Positions 1 to 12,480 of a stretch of DNA of 64,000 nucleotides are shown piece after piece. Source of the DNA: Taenia hydatigena (taxonomy: Eukaryota > Platyhelminthes > Cestoda > Cyclophyllidea > Taeniidae); the NCBI GenBank assembly GCA_036345935.2, contig JADWOT020000858.1, positions 62,001-126,000 of the forward strand, in the 5' to 3' direction. The notes beneath the pieces were generated by a model that made no database searches, had not been told where the DNA came from, and was given only the letters and a program-made list of their open reading frames with translations. The translations under genes and the position numbers were made by a program. The number at the start of each line of letters is the position of its first letter. Position 1 is the first letter of the stretch.

Positions 1-540
1 TAAGTTAACGTTAAATTGTTTGCGCTTTCATACTAAAGAACTGAAAGGCAAAATATCGCGACTAAATGGCGACAATTCGCAACTCTACTTTTAACAAATT
101 TTAAGAGAAGCAATGAAATCCGAAAACTAATTTCATTGAATAACGATGTGGAATTACAGAAAGTGTGCATAAATTGAAAAAAAGAAGTTGACCACAAATA
201 ACAAATGAGAGAAATTATTGGTGAAAATCATTCCTGCGCTTTCGCACAATGGCGTACGAAATAAGCCGCAACGGATCACCAGTCACCTCAAGAAATGTCC
301 CAATTTATTTAATTTGGCTCTGATTCATAAGCAATAGAGCAAATGCCAACCATCTAAGCACCTTTAAAGGCCTAATTTATGCTACTAAGCGCATGGAGTA
401 GGGTTGGTGGCTTGTAGACTACTGTCAGAACACAACGACTGATGAACCACATGATACCGTATAGTACAAGCTTTTCTTTTAGCAAAACCATGAAAAGTGG
501 CGCTTTTTAAACGAAAGTAAAATGGTTAGGCAGAAGACTG
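1..540. other. Unassigned AT-rich sequence
   Basis: I see no open frame of useful length, no RNA gene and no recognisable repeat here. It lies upstream of the first duplicated block. Confidence 0.5.
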
Positions 541-1560
541 GTTAAATATTTTAGCACCTTTTCTGCCGCATATCGATGTTATGGCATTTTGGCAACTTTC
601 ATCAGCCTTCCTTAGCCCAGCAACCGCCCTTCTCATTTGAAAGACCAAACGTTATTTCCTTTGTCTTAAATTACAATTTTCGTTACCCAAATCAATTCAC
701 CGGATTTTCATTAAACCTAATCAGCAGAATCTCGCTACTCTCCGTATTTTGAAGTGCAAGTGGATGAAAGGGCAGCTGGTCCTTTCAACGTTCTCAGGAA
801 ATGATCAAATACGCCAGACAAAGTAGCACAGTAGGTGATTAAGGGGTCAAACGTCGAATCTGTCCGTTTGAGTACTCTCTATCCTTAGCTCGAAAGCCAG
901 TCAGGAGGCAACGCTTTCAACGTGACAGCAATTGACATCTCGCAGCAAGTTCACCACATTTACTTCCAAATTTTGCTGCGACACATTATGATACCAATTC
1001 TTTCTGCCTGCTGTCGACGCCTTAGACACTATCTTCATTTTCAAGCTCATTTTTATATTTTGCACATCAGGGTGTGGAATAAATGACTCGCTACGAATCC
1101 GTCGTTCAGCCTACACCGAAGTCCTGCGTGTTAATGTTGCATTCCGGTAATACGGCCGAATTCCTCATCACTAAATGCTGTCAAGCGCTGCTCGGAACAG
1201 AGGTTTTAAACAGGCACCTCGGCTTTCTACGCTAAAAATGTGACGATCTGCGTACATTACCTAAAGGTGAAGCATTAGACTCGTTTTCTGCCTACTAAAG
1301 CACCAGGGCACGTGTCACAAGCTCCATTTTTTGATAAGAGCCTCTAAATTGCAGCACTGAATGCTCCGACGCATTGCACATTTCTCGCGATATTTTGCAG
1401 ATGATGCAACCTGAGTCATGCATTATTTCTTCTTTTTCATCCGCGCGTGCCCACAAAATTCAATGTCCGTACAAACTTAGGCCTCTTCTTGGGGTCTTCA
1501 GCATGTCTAGATGAAAGAATTATTTCCTCTATGTATTTGTGGAGACTAAACAAATGAGTG
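540..1560 (+). repeat. Block A, copy 1 (direct repeat with 10.56-11.47 kb)
   Basis: This stretch aligns in the same orientation with 10,560-11,470. Shared landmarks occur in the same order, such as gtccgtttgag at about 865 and 10,853 and the run around tttgtgacaat/atgtgacgat further on. The copies are clearly diverged, with many substitutions and small indels, so this is an old direct duplication about 10 kb apart. No conserved reading frame links them, so I read it as non-coding spacer. Confidence 0.65.
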
Positions 1561-3640
1561 TGTCGATCGTGTCCTGCGATGAAATTACAACGGACCAAGC
1601 ACTATAGGCAGAGCTTTCTTGTAGAATTTAATCTTGCTTATTTTATTTTTATGATTCTTTTGGAATCAGCGGCGTTGAGGTTGGGTACAAACGCTTAAAA
1701 TCTATCCTTTACGTCTAGCGGCGCTCATGCCTTGCCGTTTCTATGACATCTTTCCGTCTCTTCTTTAGAAAGAATTGTTTGCCTCCCATGAGCCCGCTGT
1801 TGCCAAGCTGAGGTGCCTATCTTTGGCGACCAATTCCAAACACAGCAAAGGCGTTGATTTTAATCTTGAGTTGACGGTTCCTTTGTAGCCTGTATTCGAC
1901 GAAATTAACTGTGTTGCAGGCTGCAATGATCTGCTTCTTATTCTTAGCGTCCAGGCATGGAGGTAGCGAACAGTGAGGCAGATGAGGAAAAGGCTGGAAA
2001 CATTGCTCAATTTCTTTACCAGTGTCAACTTCGCAGAATGAACCTTTGCATTTATTTCGTAGCGAGTCTTTCGCGATGTTTATGTTCTATCGTGCGACAG
2101 AAGTGCTGCTGTTGTTGTGAACCCAAAGCTGTGAACTGTGGTGGATCATATGACGGGCTGAAAGAAACTTTAAAGATTGTTGAGACGAAACCAAAAGCAC
2201 ATGGAAATGATATTGAATAGGCGTGACTGGATTATTCACGCAGCACCACCTATAAATTTTCATTTTAGACACCCACTTGAGAAACGGGAGTCATTTGGAA
2301 GAGAAAGGTGCGCTCAGATTTGTCGTGCGCATCTAGATCCCCTCGAATCGCATGCAATGTGTGTAACAATCACATGAATGCATATTGAAGTCGCAAATGG
2401 TGAACAGGTATTTAGTAAAAGCATTGAAAAAGATTTTATACAACATTCACACATGATTCCTCGAATTAGCTTTCTTGATATTAGTGGTTTTCTTTTTATA
2501 TCATTTATCTTGCAACACCGCATTAACAAATTTTGCCATGGGTAGATGTTTTTGGCTTCTTGTCAGATTGTAAAGACGTCTGAATCGATTATTCTGCAAG
2601 TCGAGGCGCTTCACTTTAACAGATCATGAACCGTGATCCTACCACTGAATGAGTTGGTTTGCTCCTTACTAACATGTCATCATGACAACGCTTATTGACG
2701 TTTACGGACGTGTGAAATGACATCCTTGTCATTATACACCGCGAATCCTACCTGCCATGATGGCTCTCACTTCAAACTCATTATTTTGGGCAAGATGCTC
2801 TGCGTGGTGAAGTGAACAGAGAACTAAATCGATGTCATCCTTGCATTGCTGATTCGACTGTGCGGTGTTTCATTGAAACCTTGTGCAGTCGCGTTTCCTC
2901 TTTGATAATAGCAATGAGCGGCTGCGGCAGATTCGGCCTTTCTAGGAATCACACTGAGCAGGCCAGAGTCGAACGCGGTAAAATGCGACGGATGGTAAAG
3001 ATCATAACAGAACGGAGCACGCAGTGAAGAATGTGTGCCCTAGCAAGCACGTTCGCAGTTGCTGTCATTCTGCCCGACCATCAACAGCAGCATTTTATCG
3101 ATGATTTCTTAGTTAGTGTTCTCATCGCCACTTTTGCCCAATTGCCGTCGTTACATTCCTTGGCAGTTGGCTACGGTTCTCGCTGCCTTTTGTTGGCATT
3201 CCTCTTGATTGACTCTCTTAGCATTCTACATCATGCACTTCTTCAAAATTGAAATACTGTTGACCAAAATGAGAGAAGCGACAACGCACGGTTGCAACAA
3301 GCAATCATGCAATTTTAAATGCAAAAGAAAGACCGGCAGATAAATCAGCAACAAATGTACGCGAGCCGCCTTAATTCTAGCAGAAATCAAACCGTCTTTT
3401 TAAAAGCATCTGCATAATGAATGCCCAAGCTATGAATGCAAAGTAGTTGAGCTCAGAATGGTGTCGTAGGAGTAGCGGGTCTTGAGCCCCAATAGTTTTG
3501 TCACTAATCAGAGCATTGTAGATTTCAAGATGTAGAGCGTGCACTGCCATAGACGCACTGACTAATGGTTGAAGGACTAAGAGTTAATCGTCTTCAAGAT
3601 GGTGGCATTTTAGTGCTGGACCGAGAAATATTGACCTAGC
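1560..3640. other. Unassigned region with short open frames
   Basis: No gene is recognised. Frames of 60-90 codons occur on both strands, for example 2,812-3,027 and 3,031-3,252. The second starts with a hydrophobic stretch, but none shows a splice context, a conserved paralogue in this window, or a family motif. Confidence 0.4.
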
Positions 3641-3739
3641 ATTACGCATTCCAATGTGCGTTGAGCTGATGGACACCACGTTGCTGCCTACATGAAAAAG
3701 AGTTGTTGTCGAAGTGATCGAATCGGCAGCTCTGAGAGA

Positions 3740-4412
3740 CCGAGATTCCTTCAATGTATACGACTGGCAATGGAGTTACATCACGACTAGGAACTGACAA
3801 CTCAGCGGGCACCAGGAAAGGCAAGCAAATACTGTCTACCCAAAGTGAGTCAGTTCATAATGAGGCCAAGTAACAAAAACTTCATCAAGCACAGCCGGAG
3901 TAAACGCTATTAATGAAGGAGGGTGTTCTTCCGAAACGACAAAGCACTGTATGAAATCACGCCTTGCAAGTAATGCCACACAACCAGGATGTAAGTGTTA
4001 GTACTGTAGCCCGTATGAAGTGAATAAGAAAGGGTAGGTGCCTCCTTCGTCCTTCGAAGCGATTTAACTGCTATTTTCCCGCACACACTTAAGAAACATC
4101 CCTTTCATCAAATGGGCCATAGCTGAGCAGCTGAAACATTGGTAAGCTGCCCTTAGATATATCTCTCTGCCCATCATGTGCAACAGTGGTGTTGTTCGTG
4201 CGCTGGTATTTGTTACATCAGTCAATTTCCTGCCTTCATCCCCTATTTCTTATTAAACTATGGAGTGTCCACTTTTCTGACGCACACACTACATTTTGCA
4301 CTGCGTCTGCAAGAGTAGCATGGACATGCGCTAAGTTATGAGGTCATTAAAGTCTACAAATTTGAAAAATCCAGTAGCAATTTATTTTGCGTCTTCGTCA
4401 TAAATGCTATGC
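3740..4412 (+). repeat. Block J, inverted copy of about 31.7-32.4 kb
   Basis: Read on the minus strand it matches 31,725-32,390, for example the stretch around gtgcccgctgagttgtcag (minus strand near 3,810; plus strand near 32,345). The part 4,150-4,400 is the intron-1-like relic described separately. Confidence 0.65.
4150..4410 (+). pseudogene. Relic of the signal-exon gene: intron-1 sequence without its exon 1
   Basis: The sequence from the GTAAGC at about 4,150 onward aligns with intron 1 of the signal-exon gene at 20,044-20,330: the same atatctctctgccca stretch, then tttgttacatcagtcaatttcctgcc, then the later CACACAC-rich part. The donor position is kept (ttg/GTAAGC against gtg/GTAAGT), but the bases before it do not encode the signal peptide found in the arms. 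I conclude that the first exon has been lost or replaced and only the 5' part of the intron survives. Four other copies of this intron exist in the window, near 20.0, 31.6-32.0, 40.0 and 59.0-59.5 kb. Confidence 0.55.
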
Positions 4413-6480
4413 AAGCCGACAGCCTGAGATGCCATTGTAGTGCCAGATGAGCTGCGACGGATCATTGTTCAACCACTAAGCGAACTTAAGGTAGGCCATA
4501 ATAAAACAACCAATTTCGACCAGCATTACCTCGATTTAATTGTTTTAGCAGAAATACTTTGGAGTGGTTTTTTCGCTTTAGGTTGTATATACAAGAACTG
4601 GCGATATTTTCTGCAATTTTCAATGCAGCCTATCCATTGGTAACATTCCACAATGCCTCACCTTCTCTCATAAACTTGGATGTGGTGCAAAATGAGACGC
4701 CAATCGGGCGATAATATTTGCCGAAATGCCGTAACTATCCTGGTAAAGAGGAAGGTCAACCTCAAACGATTCATTTCTGAGAATTAACATTCGCTAATAC
4801 GTGACCAGCCTGTAAAGAGTTCCAAACAGTTACAAAGCGACTGCTCTAGTATTCTGGTCACTTCGAATCTGCGAGCATGATGACGTAAGCATGGTTAGGG
4901 TATGTGGGGTCTGGCAGTCGTCGCCGTGGTGATATGCGTACCTACGAGGTAATCCTACTCAATTGACTAAAGTAGGCGTCACTTGAGATCTGCTTAGAAT
5001 TAAGGCGCACTCTCGTGCTTTATAGCATTCTCCCTCTGGTCACAAGCCGCTTAGCTAACAGCCATCAATGATGCTGGCTATGTCGCTGCGTTGCGGAAAG
5101 CGAACCAGCAGAAGGGAGTGCTCGTCATTCACACCCACCAAGATCGCCCTAGTTGATTGGGACGCAGGCTCATTTCTAACTCAGATTATTATTATTCAGA
5201 TTTGTAAATGAGGAGTATTCTCCGTAAAATATGCTGCATCAGGCTGTAAGCAATTAAAGCCACTGCCAAATTACGCTTTTAGTCCCTTGGCAAGTCATGA
5301 GCTCTGCTGGCGCACCTTCCCCAAATAAAGGGCAGTATGAATTATTTTCGGGAGCCGTGCCATCCCTTACGCGTGCAGTGAGGACTGGGCTGAATAACAA
5401 TGGGAGAAAGAACAGTTGTCATTGGCAGTCTTTAGCCTGAGAAGAAAGCACCTAGCAAACGTAGCATAGGATGGCAAAAGTGCAGTTAAGAGAGATCTAG
5501 CCGCCTTCACTCTCATACGCGGTTGTTGGTTGCTCAAGCTGAAGAAGGTAAAAGACGTTAGGTGAAATTATAAGGTCTAAAAGAACGCGTAGGAGCTCAA
5601 TCCAACATTAGCTGCTTCTTTATGTGGCACTAATCAGGCAGGCCTTGTTCGCCAACTGTTGTCCTTCATACCGTCTTCTTGGAACCACACCGTGTTTCTC
5701 TTTGCTTACAAGCAATTTGATAATTGGATAAATTTCTAAGACTGTCATGATAGCAAATTCTGGTCCATCGAGTACATTTCACTTAGAGAAATTCGGACGC
5801 ATTTCATTTGAGCTAAAGTGAAACGATGCGATTATGCTGGGCCAGCTAAGGGCATCAATAACCTGCATTGGAATCTACAGTTTTGAGGAAAAGGCCACCA
5901 CCTTTCCAACAGGATTCGCAAGGCTAAATGGACAAGATTCAACGGAACTCAATTTGCCCGCCGACACCAAACATGCTCTCAATTTGATTAGGTTTTCCAA
6001 GGAAATTTTAAGCAAAATTAAACACGAAATGTCTACTTGACCTGTTGTTTTTACTTCATAAATTCGAATAAAGTTTGAGCTATACCTACAGCGTAGCACT
6101 ATATGCTTCGCTTCCCAAGGGTTTTGATCGGCACCACATATATCTCACAATCCATCCACGCATCGCTATCCTCACAAAATCTTATTCTATGCGTAATCCA
6201 TAACTAGCGAAGCATTCAGTTCTTATCAGATACCCGTCTTTATAAATTATCTGCAAAGTAACTAATATGGAAGAATAATTTGGGAAAGCGGAGAACACTC
6301 CATTCTGCTACTTCTGATGGATTTAATTCGACACATCAGTGCGTGCCTAATTGCAGCATTTGCACACACGTAGGTTCAACTCTGTAAGTAAATAAAAGAC
6401 CGTCCCATTATCATATTGTAGCAATGAAATGTCTGGTGTGCTTGATTAACTCTGTGCAAGAACACAGTAAAAAACGCATG
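4412..6480 (+). repeat. Block B, inverted copy of 27.3-29.36 kb
   Basis: The whole stretch is repeated as reverse complement at 27,315-29,360. The copies are very close: a 68-codon frame at 5,834-6,040 and its mirror at 27,745-27,951 translate identically. Part of the block (about 4,640-5,240) also has a more diverged direct copy at 47,900-48,500. I find no domain in the open frames and treat them as chance frames in a recent duplicate. Beyond 6,480 the two copies part: the spacer copy continues into block I sequence, this one into unrelated DNA. Confidence 0.75.
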
Positions 6481-6729
6481 ATTGAAAGAGGGTCAATTGT
6501 GGGATTCTTAGGAAACTTGTGACGATGAACACATCAGAGTTGATGCATTGCTGGAAATCCAGTAAAATTCTATGCAGTGAATTGCGCAATCTGGCGGAAT
6601 TTCTAAGATTTTGACGAGTCCACCTAACAGTTATTGATGCATGATGAAGTTTGTCAGCTTGGTTTTAGTAGATTAACTCAATGAGAAAAAGGCCACAAAA
6701 GTCAATCATGCAAAACCTATATATAAAGT

Positions 6730-7690
6730 GACGAGCATCACGCTCAAAACACTTTTTGTTGTTTCGCGCTAATGGAAAGCCTTTATTTAGCATTTTTTTT
6801 CATACTTTACTTGTTCTGCGGTATTACTTAACTGTTTGCATGATTTGAATCTTCTTTTAGAAGGTGGAAGACATTCCGTGCCTACACACTCGGCCACATG
6901 GTCGCTCTTCAGTGCTAAGCAGCCTTTTGAATTCTAAGAAGGAAAGTGCATAAAATATGCTTTGCAGCTTTGAAATCTGACACAGTGTGTGGTGGTATGG
7001 AAATAAAAAGCCCTGGAGACCTTTCGAATCACGTTAGCCAGTTGGAACCGAGTCAAGAACGACACCACTGAGGACTTATTCGGAAGGGAATTCGAACGTC
7101 ACATTGCCTATCATTGTTCCAGCCTTGTGTGTTTGTGTTGAACATCGCAAGGTTGGTGAATTTTTATGCAAGCTTCTTGGAATGTGGTAAACCGATTGGT
7201 GTCTGTTGGCGTTTGATAGTGTTTTCCATCAGAGATATTCTTACCATCACCTCCTGGCAATATTATATTTTGAGCATTTTAAACCTTGCATATGGAACGC
7301 TTTGCTTTGTCTCCTTTTATTAATTTATAATTTGTTCCTGCGCTCATTCCAGAAAGCTACTCCGTCTCCATATCGGTTAGTTTCAAGGGCTAGCATTCTC
7401 GACCTTAGTGCTTTAATTAAAAAATCCTTCGGTAGTATGTATTGCAGCAAACGCCTTTTTTATTAAAACCTGCTAACCGTTGTTTTGTGAAATTCTTGGG
7501 GAGTTGTCTCAATTTTCTCGCAGTTGAGAACCTAATGAGGCGCCCACGTGCTGTGTATTCTACATTCAATGAAGCAGCTAGGAGGGCATATAACGGCCAC
7601 TGGATGGTGACACGTTCCTGTCTAGCACACTCACTCTCATTCTTGATAGCTTCCTCCCACCTTACCTATGGCGCATTGTCTTTTCCATGG
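6730..7690 (+). repeat. Block C, inverted copy of 52.9-53.9 kb
   Basis: Reads as reverse complement of 52,925-53,945; the shared stretch around cactttttgttg lies near 6,750 here and near 53,920 there. The open frame at 7,442-7,714 has a mirror at 52,914-53,165 with several residue changes and no recognised domain. The 250 bases before this block (6,480-6,730) show nothing I can assign. Confidence 0.65.
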
Positions 7691-8345
7691 GTTGACAAAC
7701 AGGCCTGGACGTAAACATTCACCCCCACATTTCATCGGCCCTTACCGTCTGTGGCAAAATTATGAATGCTCAGGAACTCAAGACGACCTCGCTTTTACCA
7801 CTTTCACTTGACAGTAGACATTCTCAAATACAAACTCGCTACAAAGGTCAATATATAACTAATTGCGTAAGGGCAGCCTTGTTCTTCTTATTTTGGTTTA
7901 TGGACCCACAGGTCGCTTTCAATTGGCTTCTCCCTTTACAAGTAGTGAGTGAAATAACGGTGCACATTGCTTGAATCTTCCTGTTCGGCCGCTGGAATCA
8001 ACTTCTAGACTCCCACTTGAGACAGCTCAGTGCCCCTTAGCCCAACACGCGTTAGCGAATCATTGCTTGGTAGTGGTGGGCACTCAAGCTTCGGCGTCCT
8101 TCCCAAAGCATCTGTGGTGCAAAACCAGTAGTGGCGGCTGCAATTTTAGAAGCCTGTGTCAACATTGCTACTGTTTGTTTCAGCCCCTTGACATTTTGCT
8201 CTGACGACTTTAATTACTTTTCCTCTTAGGTGTTTCTGTTTTCACTCACAAAATAGCCAAAATAGCAGCATTGTTTCAGCCGACTTCGTGAATCGCTGGG
8301 GATTATTAACAATTCGTCAATTTCTGCTACTTTAGTTGCTAGTAT
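7690..8345 (+). repeat. Block D, inverted copy of 26.3-26.95 kb
   Basis: Matches the reverse complement of 26,335-26,945 closely, and more loosely 52,320-52,925. The open frame at 7,971-8,204 has a mirror at 26,446-26,703. In a second frame, 52,315-52,596 stays open much further than either of these copies, which have stops. That suggests the 52-kb copy is the least decayed if the block ever coded. Confidence 0.65.
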
Positions 8346-8349
8346 TTAT

Positions 8350-9549
8350 TGTCACGTGCAGTGCTAGACTAAGCCATGTTGCGTAGAGATGTTCAATTTG
8401 GCTTCGTATAGATGTTGACCACTTCATGACAGAACTGGTGGGCCCACTTTCTCAAAATAATGCGTTTGCGAACGCGTAACCACAAGTTAGTGTTCGCGAC
8501 GCCAATAGCTGCCACTCTGCAAAATCCTCACTGGCACAAATTAGCTAGGTAAGACCAAGGTATGTCTTAGAATACCCTCTCTTTCTACTGTTAACCTCAT
8601 TTTGTAAAGTGCTAGCATTCCGCAATTGCGTTGATCGATGAAACTTGCTGCTCTGACATGCTTGTTTGCCAACGAAATATACTAGCGACAGCATCACAGG
8701 GCCTAGTACTGAAAGATGCTTTCTTCTGTCCTTCCTTAACCGAGGCTACATTGCTTCTGATTTCGACTCGGTTCGGCCGCCATTTGTTAAAGTCGCTGGC
8801 TTGTGCCAACCAGCTCAGGAGCACCTAAGCCAAAATGAGGATGAAACGCTGCATCAACTGAATTCCGCTGTAATAGTAGAGTGCCAGCGTAAACTGTTAA
8901 AAGAAACGATTTGCATATGCCAAGAAGGAAAGCGTTCATCAACCAACGGCGCTACTTCATGCCTAGCCTGAAGCATTCGCTTTTGAATCACTAAAGTCCT
9001 GAAATTCTTTATCATTTTCTTGCTGTTATCCTCGAAACTGCCAATTCCGCAAAAGTGGAGATGCCACGATTTGTGTGTTTGGCCAAATGCAACGCATACA
9101 TAACAAGGCAGACTCTTCGGCTAGAGAAATCACTGCTCTACATAAGATATTTTGCAATGGATTCACTTAAAAGAGCAAAATGATGATCCGTCATGACATA
9201 TCCACAGCCTCATACTGCAATACATCATACGATAAACGAAAAGATGCCTCTAAGAATTTTGAGAAGGAAACAACATCACAGCACCGGCTGCCTGTTTCAT
9301 CCCGCAATTTTAAAATTTTGCTGCAAAACTAACAGGATCTTCTTAAAAGATTCGCAGTTTGAGAAGATTGTGAAGGAAATTCTTGCACACCTGCTTACGA
9401 CAAAGCCATAGAATGGTAATACCAGTGGTAAGAATGTAAGAAACAACCGATCCTGCTAGCATTCATTTCCACCACATAGATGAGCATGCAAAGCCGTTTC
9501 CTCAAGCAATTTTGTCAAAGTTCATAAAGTCTACTTGAAGGAACTAAGG
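8350..9549 (+). repeat. Block E, copy 1 (six-copy dispersed module)
   Basis: Direct copy at 32,830-34,022, inverted copy at 21,287-22,270, another direct copy at 57,250-58,224, a diverged inverted copy at about 49,030-49,700 and a short inverted remnant at about 54,030-54,250. This copy and the one near 32.9 kb share about 75 bases (around 8,400-8,470) that both inverted-repeat arms lack. The minus strand carries the small frame described at 21,818-22,078, here shortened at its start. Confidence 0.75.
8612..8824 (-). CDS. Possible small protein frame, 5'-shortened copy
   Basis: This 70-codon minus-strand frame is a paralogue of the 86-codon frame at 21,818-22,078. It keeps the SWLAQAS junction and the following basic stretch. 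The upstream ATG codons and the first part of the hydrophobic leader are lost, because the sequence there reads gagccaaaatg instead of gagccataatg. I do not recognise the product. The case for coding rests only on the frame staying open in several copies, which recent duplication could also explain. Confidence 0.2.
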   Translation of the reverse strand: MLLSWLAQASDFNKWRPNRVEIRSNVASVKEGQKKASFSTRPCDAVASIFRWQTSMSEQQVSSINAIAEC

Positions 9550-9706
9550 CGTGATAAGTGGTTTACGGTAACTCTTCGAGTCTTACATACTTTGCAATCG
9601 ACGCGGTAATGATGTTGCATTTGAAATGAGAGGAGAGCAAGATAAATAAAGGAGTGAGCAGCGATCATGTTCGAGCACCTAAAACCAGATCAATATGGAG
9701 AATCGT

Positions 9707-10070
9707 TTGATGCGCACAGATGGGCTCACATATGCCTTTTGCAACAGGACAATGCAGCTTCACTGACTACGTGGGAACTGAAGGCACAGGTGATCGTCTC
9801 ACTAGCACAGTGCAGCTGGCAGCACAAATGCTTGAACTAGAAGTGTATGAAATGTTATCTTTCCAACTAGCCCATAAACGCTTGTCCCAAATGAGGTGTA
9901 GTGAATGCTGTATCAAGTGAGTACTGAAAATTTGCAGAACAAATATGAGTAAAGTCAAAGAATGAGTCCACTTCGGTCAATAAAGCTATGCAGTGCATTT
10001 ACTCACTGTGCTATTTCACACACGATCTAAGGCTCTTTACTCTGTAAACAATAAAACATGGAGATGTCCC
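9707..10070 (+). repeat. Block F, copy 1
   Basis: A short module with relatives at 12,480-12,660, 34,030-34,190, 24,300-24,454 (minus), 55,069-55,230 and about 50,643 (minus). In one frame several copies read EGT-x-DRL then QLA, so the frame may once have been coding. No family is recognised. The tail (about 10,006-10,070) also resembles 12,100-12,210. Before it, 9,550-9,706 has no partner in the 34-kb copy. Confidence 0.5.
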
Positions 10071-10560
10071 ATGGGGAGGCAAGTGGCCAAGTTTGACACC
10101 TAGCTATAGAGGTAAATACGATTTCCTGCTTAGAACGACTTTCGTTTTACATAAATCTTTATTGGTATTTTGCTCTAACGAGTGCCATGTGAGATGTTGT
10201 GGCATACCGAGATGTATAAACCATGTCGGTTTAAAGACTCGTACAGCCGAATGCTTGTTTCGGTCATCAGTCCTAATATGTGCAGAATAAAATCCAATGG
10301 GGCATAATTGGAGCGACACGCACGGATAGAACTCCGTCAACATAAGCAGGTAGTGGAAACAAAATGCCATTTCGCATGTAGGATGTAGGGAATAGAAAAT
10401 GCATAAATTTGCAATCCTATCAAAAAATGTTCGGGTTCACAATGGCATTTATCAAATCTTATGAGGGCTAAAGCCAGATCTGATGAGTTTGCTGTGAGTG
10501 GAAGATGCCAATAAGCAACAACACCATGCTTGCGCTTGCAAAGTAAAAACAACTAGTAAG
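10070..10560. other. Unassigned sequence
   Basis: Short open frames on both strands overlap each other here. None has a recognisable motif or a paralogue in the window. Confidence 0.4.
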
Positions 10561-11470
10561 TTGCCTGTCAATTTCATGACATTGTGGTAATTTCACTAGT
10601 CTTTCTTAGCATAAAACCAACTTATCAAATGGGAAGGCATAAAGTTTTCCCATTGTCTTAACCATCACATTTCGCTGCCAAAATCAATGCACCAAAGTTC
10701 ATTTAACTTAAGCAGTAGCAGCCCGCCACCTCTTATATTTTTGAAAGGTAGATGGACAAAAGAACAGCAAGTCCTTTCAATTTGCCCAAGAGTGATCAAA
10801 TAGGTTAGGCGAAGAAGCACAGTTGGTGTTCAAGAACTTAAAATTTGGATCAGTCCGTTTGAGCACTCCCAATCATCAGCTCGAACGCCAGTCACGGAAT
10901 GCAATTGACATCTTGCGACAACTTCACCACTCCCATTAACAGCTTCTAGTGCAACACATTACGGTGCCAATTCGTCCCACCCACTGCCGACACGTTAGCC
11001 TACATCTCTATTTTCATGATCTTATTCAATATGGCACATGAACACGTGCCATGAATGACGCACTACGTATCCCTCACTCATTCTTCGCCCAAGTCTTGCG
11101 AGTTATTGTTGCGTTCCAGTGAGTAAACTGAGTTGTTTCTCACTAAACACTGTCAAGCATTGCTCAAAGCAGAGGTTTTAACCAGACACGCCTATTTTCT
11201 ACGCTCATTTTGTGACAATTTACGTGCTTTACTTAAAGGCACAGCGTCTCGTTCATTTTCTGCCTAACGAAGTGCAAGGGCATCGGTCACAATGCAAAGT
11301 TGCCCCTCATTCCCTATTTTCCGATATAGGCCTCTAATTATAGAACTGCATGCTCGACTCATTGTAAATGTAACGCAATATTATGCAGGTGCTGCAATCT
11401 GAACCAGACATTAATTCTATTGCTGCCTACAGGATCTCTTCAAAGTTAAATCATCCCACAGTCTTTCGTT
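10560..11470 (+). repeat. Block A, copy 2
   Basis: Diverged direct partner of 540-1,560. No conserved frame. Together with block F on both sides it marks this region as an old tandem duplication of roughly 10 kb. Confidence 0.65.
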
Positions 11471-12480
11471 TTATCTCAAGACTCTCAGCATTTCTGGATT
11501 AAAGCATCATGCCTTTAACCTGATTTATTCATTAGCATAACGCCGTTAGGCACAAGCTGAAAAGGGCTTGATTGTGAGGATACCAGCAAATCAGATTATA
11601 TCCATTATTGCCATCGCGATGCACAAACCGGAGTTCTCTATCATCGTGGTACACTTTGCATGCGAGAAAAAAGGCATTAATTGATTATGTTGCTATGAGC
11701 CCATTTCGAATTTTGTTATATCGCAACTTATTATGCGTCACGGAGATGCACTGCGCGATAGCTTTATCAGCGTGTCCACCTTTGAGGAATTGTAAGGGAG
11801 CACCAGCACAGCCTGCGAATCTTCCGCGTACCTTGCGTAAGTTAGTACAAATGTTTAGCAGCTTTTCTGCTGAAGATCATCACAACCAAAACTTGCGACC
11901 TTCGCAATACCCTACTCTCTACTGCGGGCTGTTCTTTTTCAACGCCCTGGCTTTGTGTCAATGGGCTCACAAAGCAGCAGAACTCGATGACAGAGGCTGG
12001 ACGCTGCATCTACCCGATTCCGCCGATGTCATGCTGAATGGACACAGAAAACACCAAAGAAGCAGTGCCCAAGTGCGAATCAAGTTGCGGAGTCATCTCC
12101 CGACTGTTATTTCACACATGATCCAATGCTCGATTCTGCATGCATTAAAAAATTTGCATCTACTTTTACCGTGATCTTCTTCGGTTGCAAGGTTACTTCT
12201 TTCGTGAACATGGAGATGTGCTTTCTAATGCCTCTAGCCGAATGCGGCGTCTAGTTGACGAGCCAGAAAGGGTCTTTGACATGTAATCTCGCCTTTGAAT
12301 AGGGTATTTCCTAGTGTTTTACCCTATCCAGTGGCAAGACAGCTGCCGTGGTATACTAAGCGCTCGAAAGTGTTAGGATGAAAGAAACTTTATAGCAAGT
12401 GATAACAAAAAGGAATTTACATCATCCAAAATCTGCCCGATCATTTATAACTAAACCGACGTGTAATATCATTTAACGTG
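11470..12480. other. Unassigned region with a 188-codon open frame
   Basis: The longest open frame of the window (11,608-12,174, plus strand) lies here, but its translation matches no family I know. It has no signal peptide, and its last part overlaps sequence shared with about 9,990-10,070, where that frame is not kept. I regard it as a chance frame. Confidence 0.4.

Noticed and set aside
11608..12174. Longest open frame of the window, 188 codons
   Set aside because: No family motif, no signal peptide, no splice context, and its end overlaps sequence shared with about 10.0 kb where the frame is not kept.
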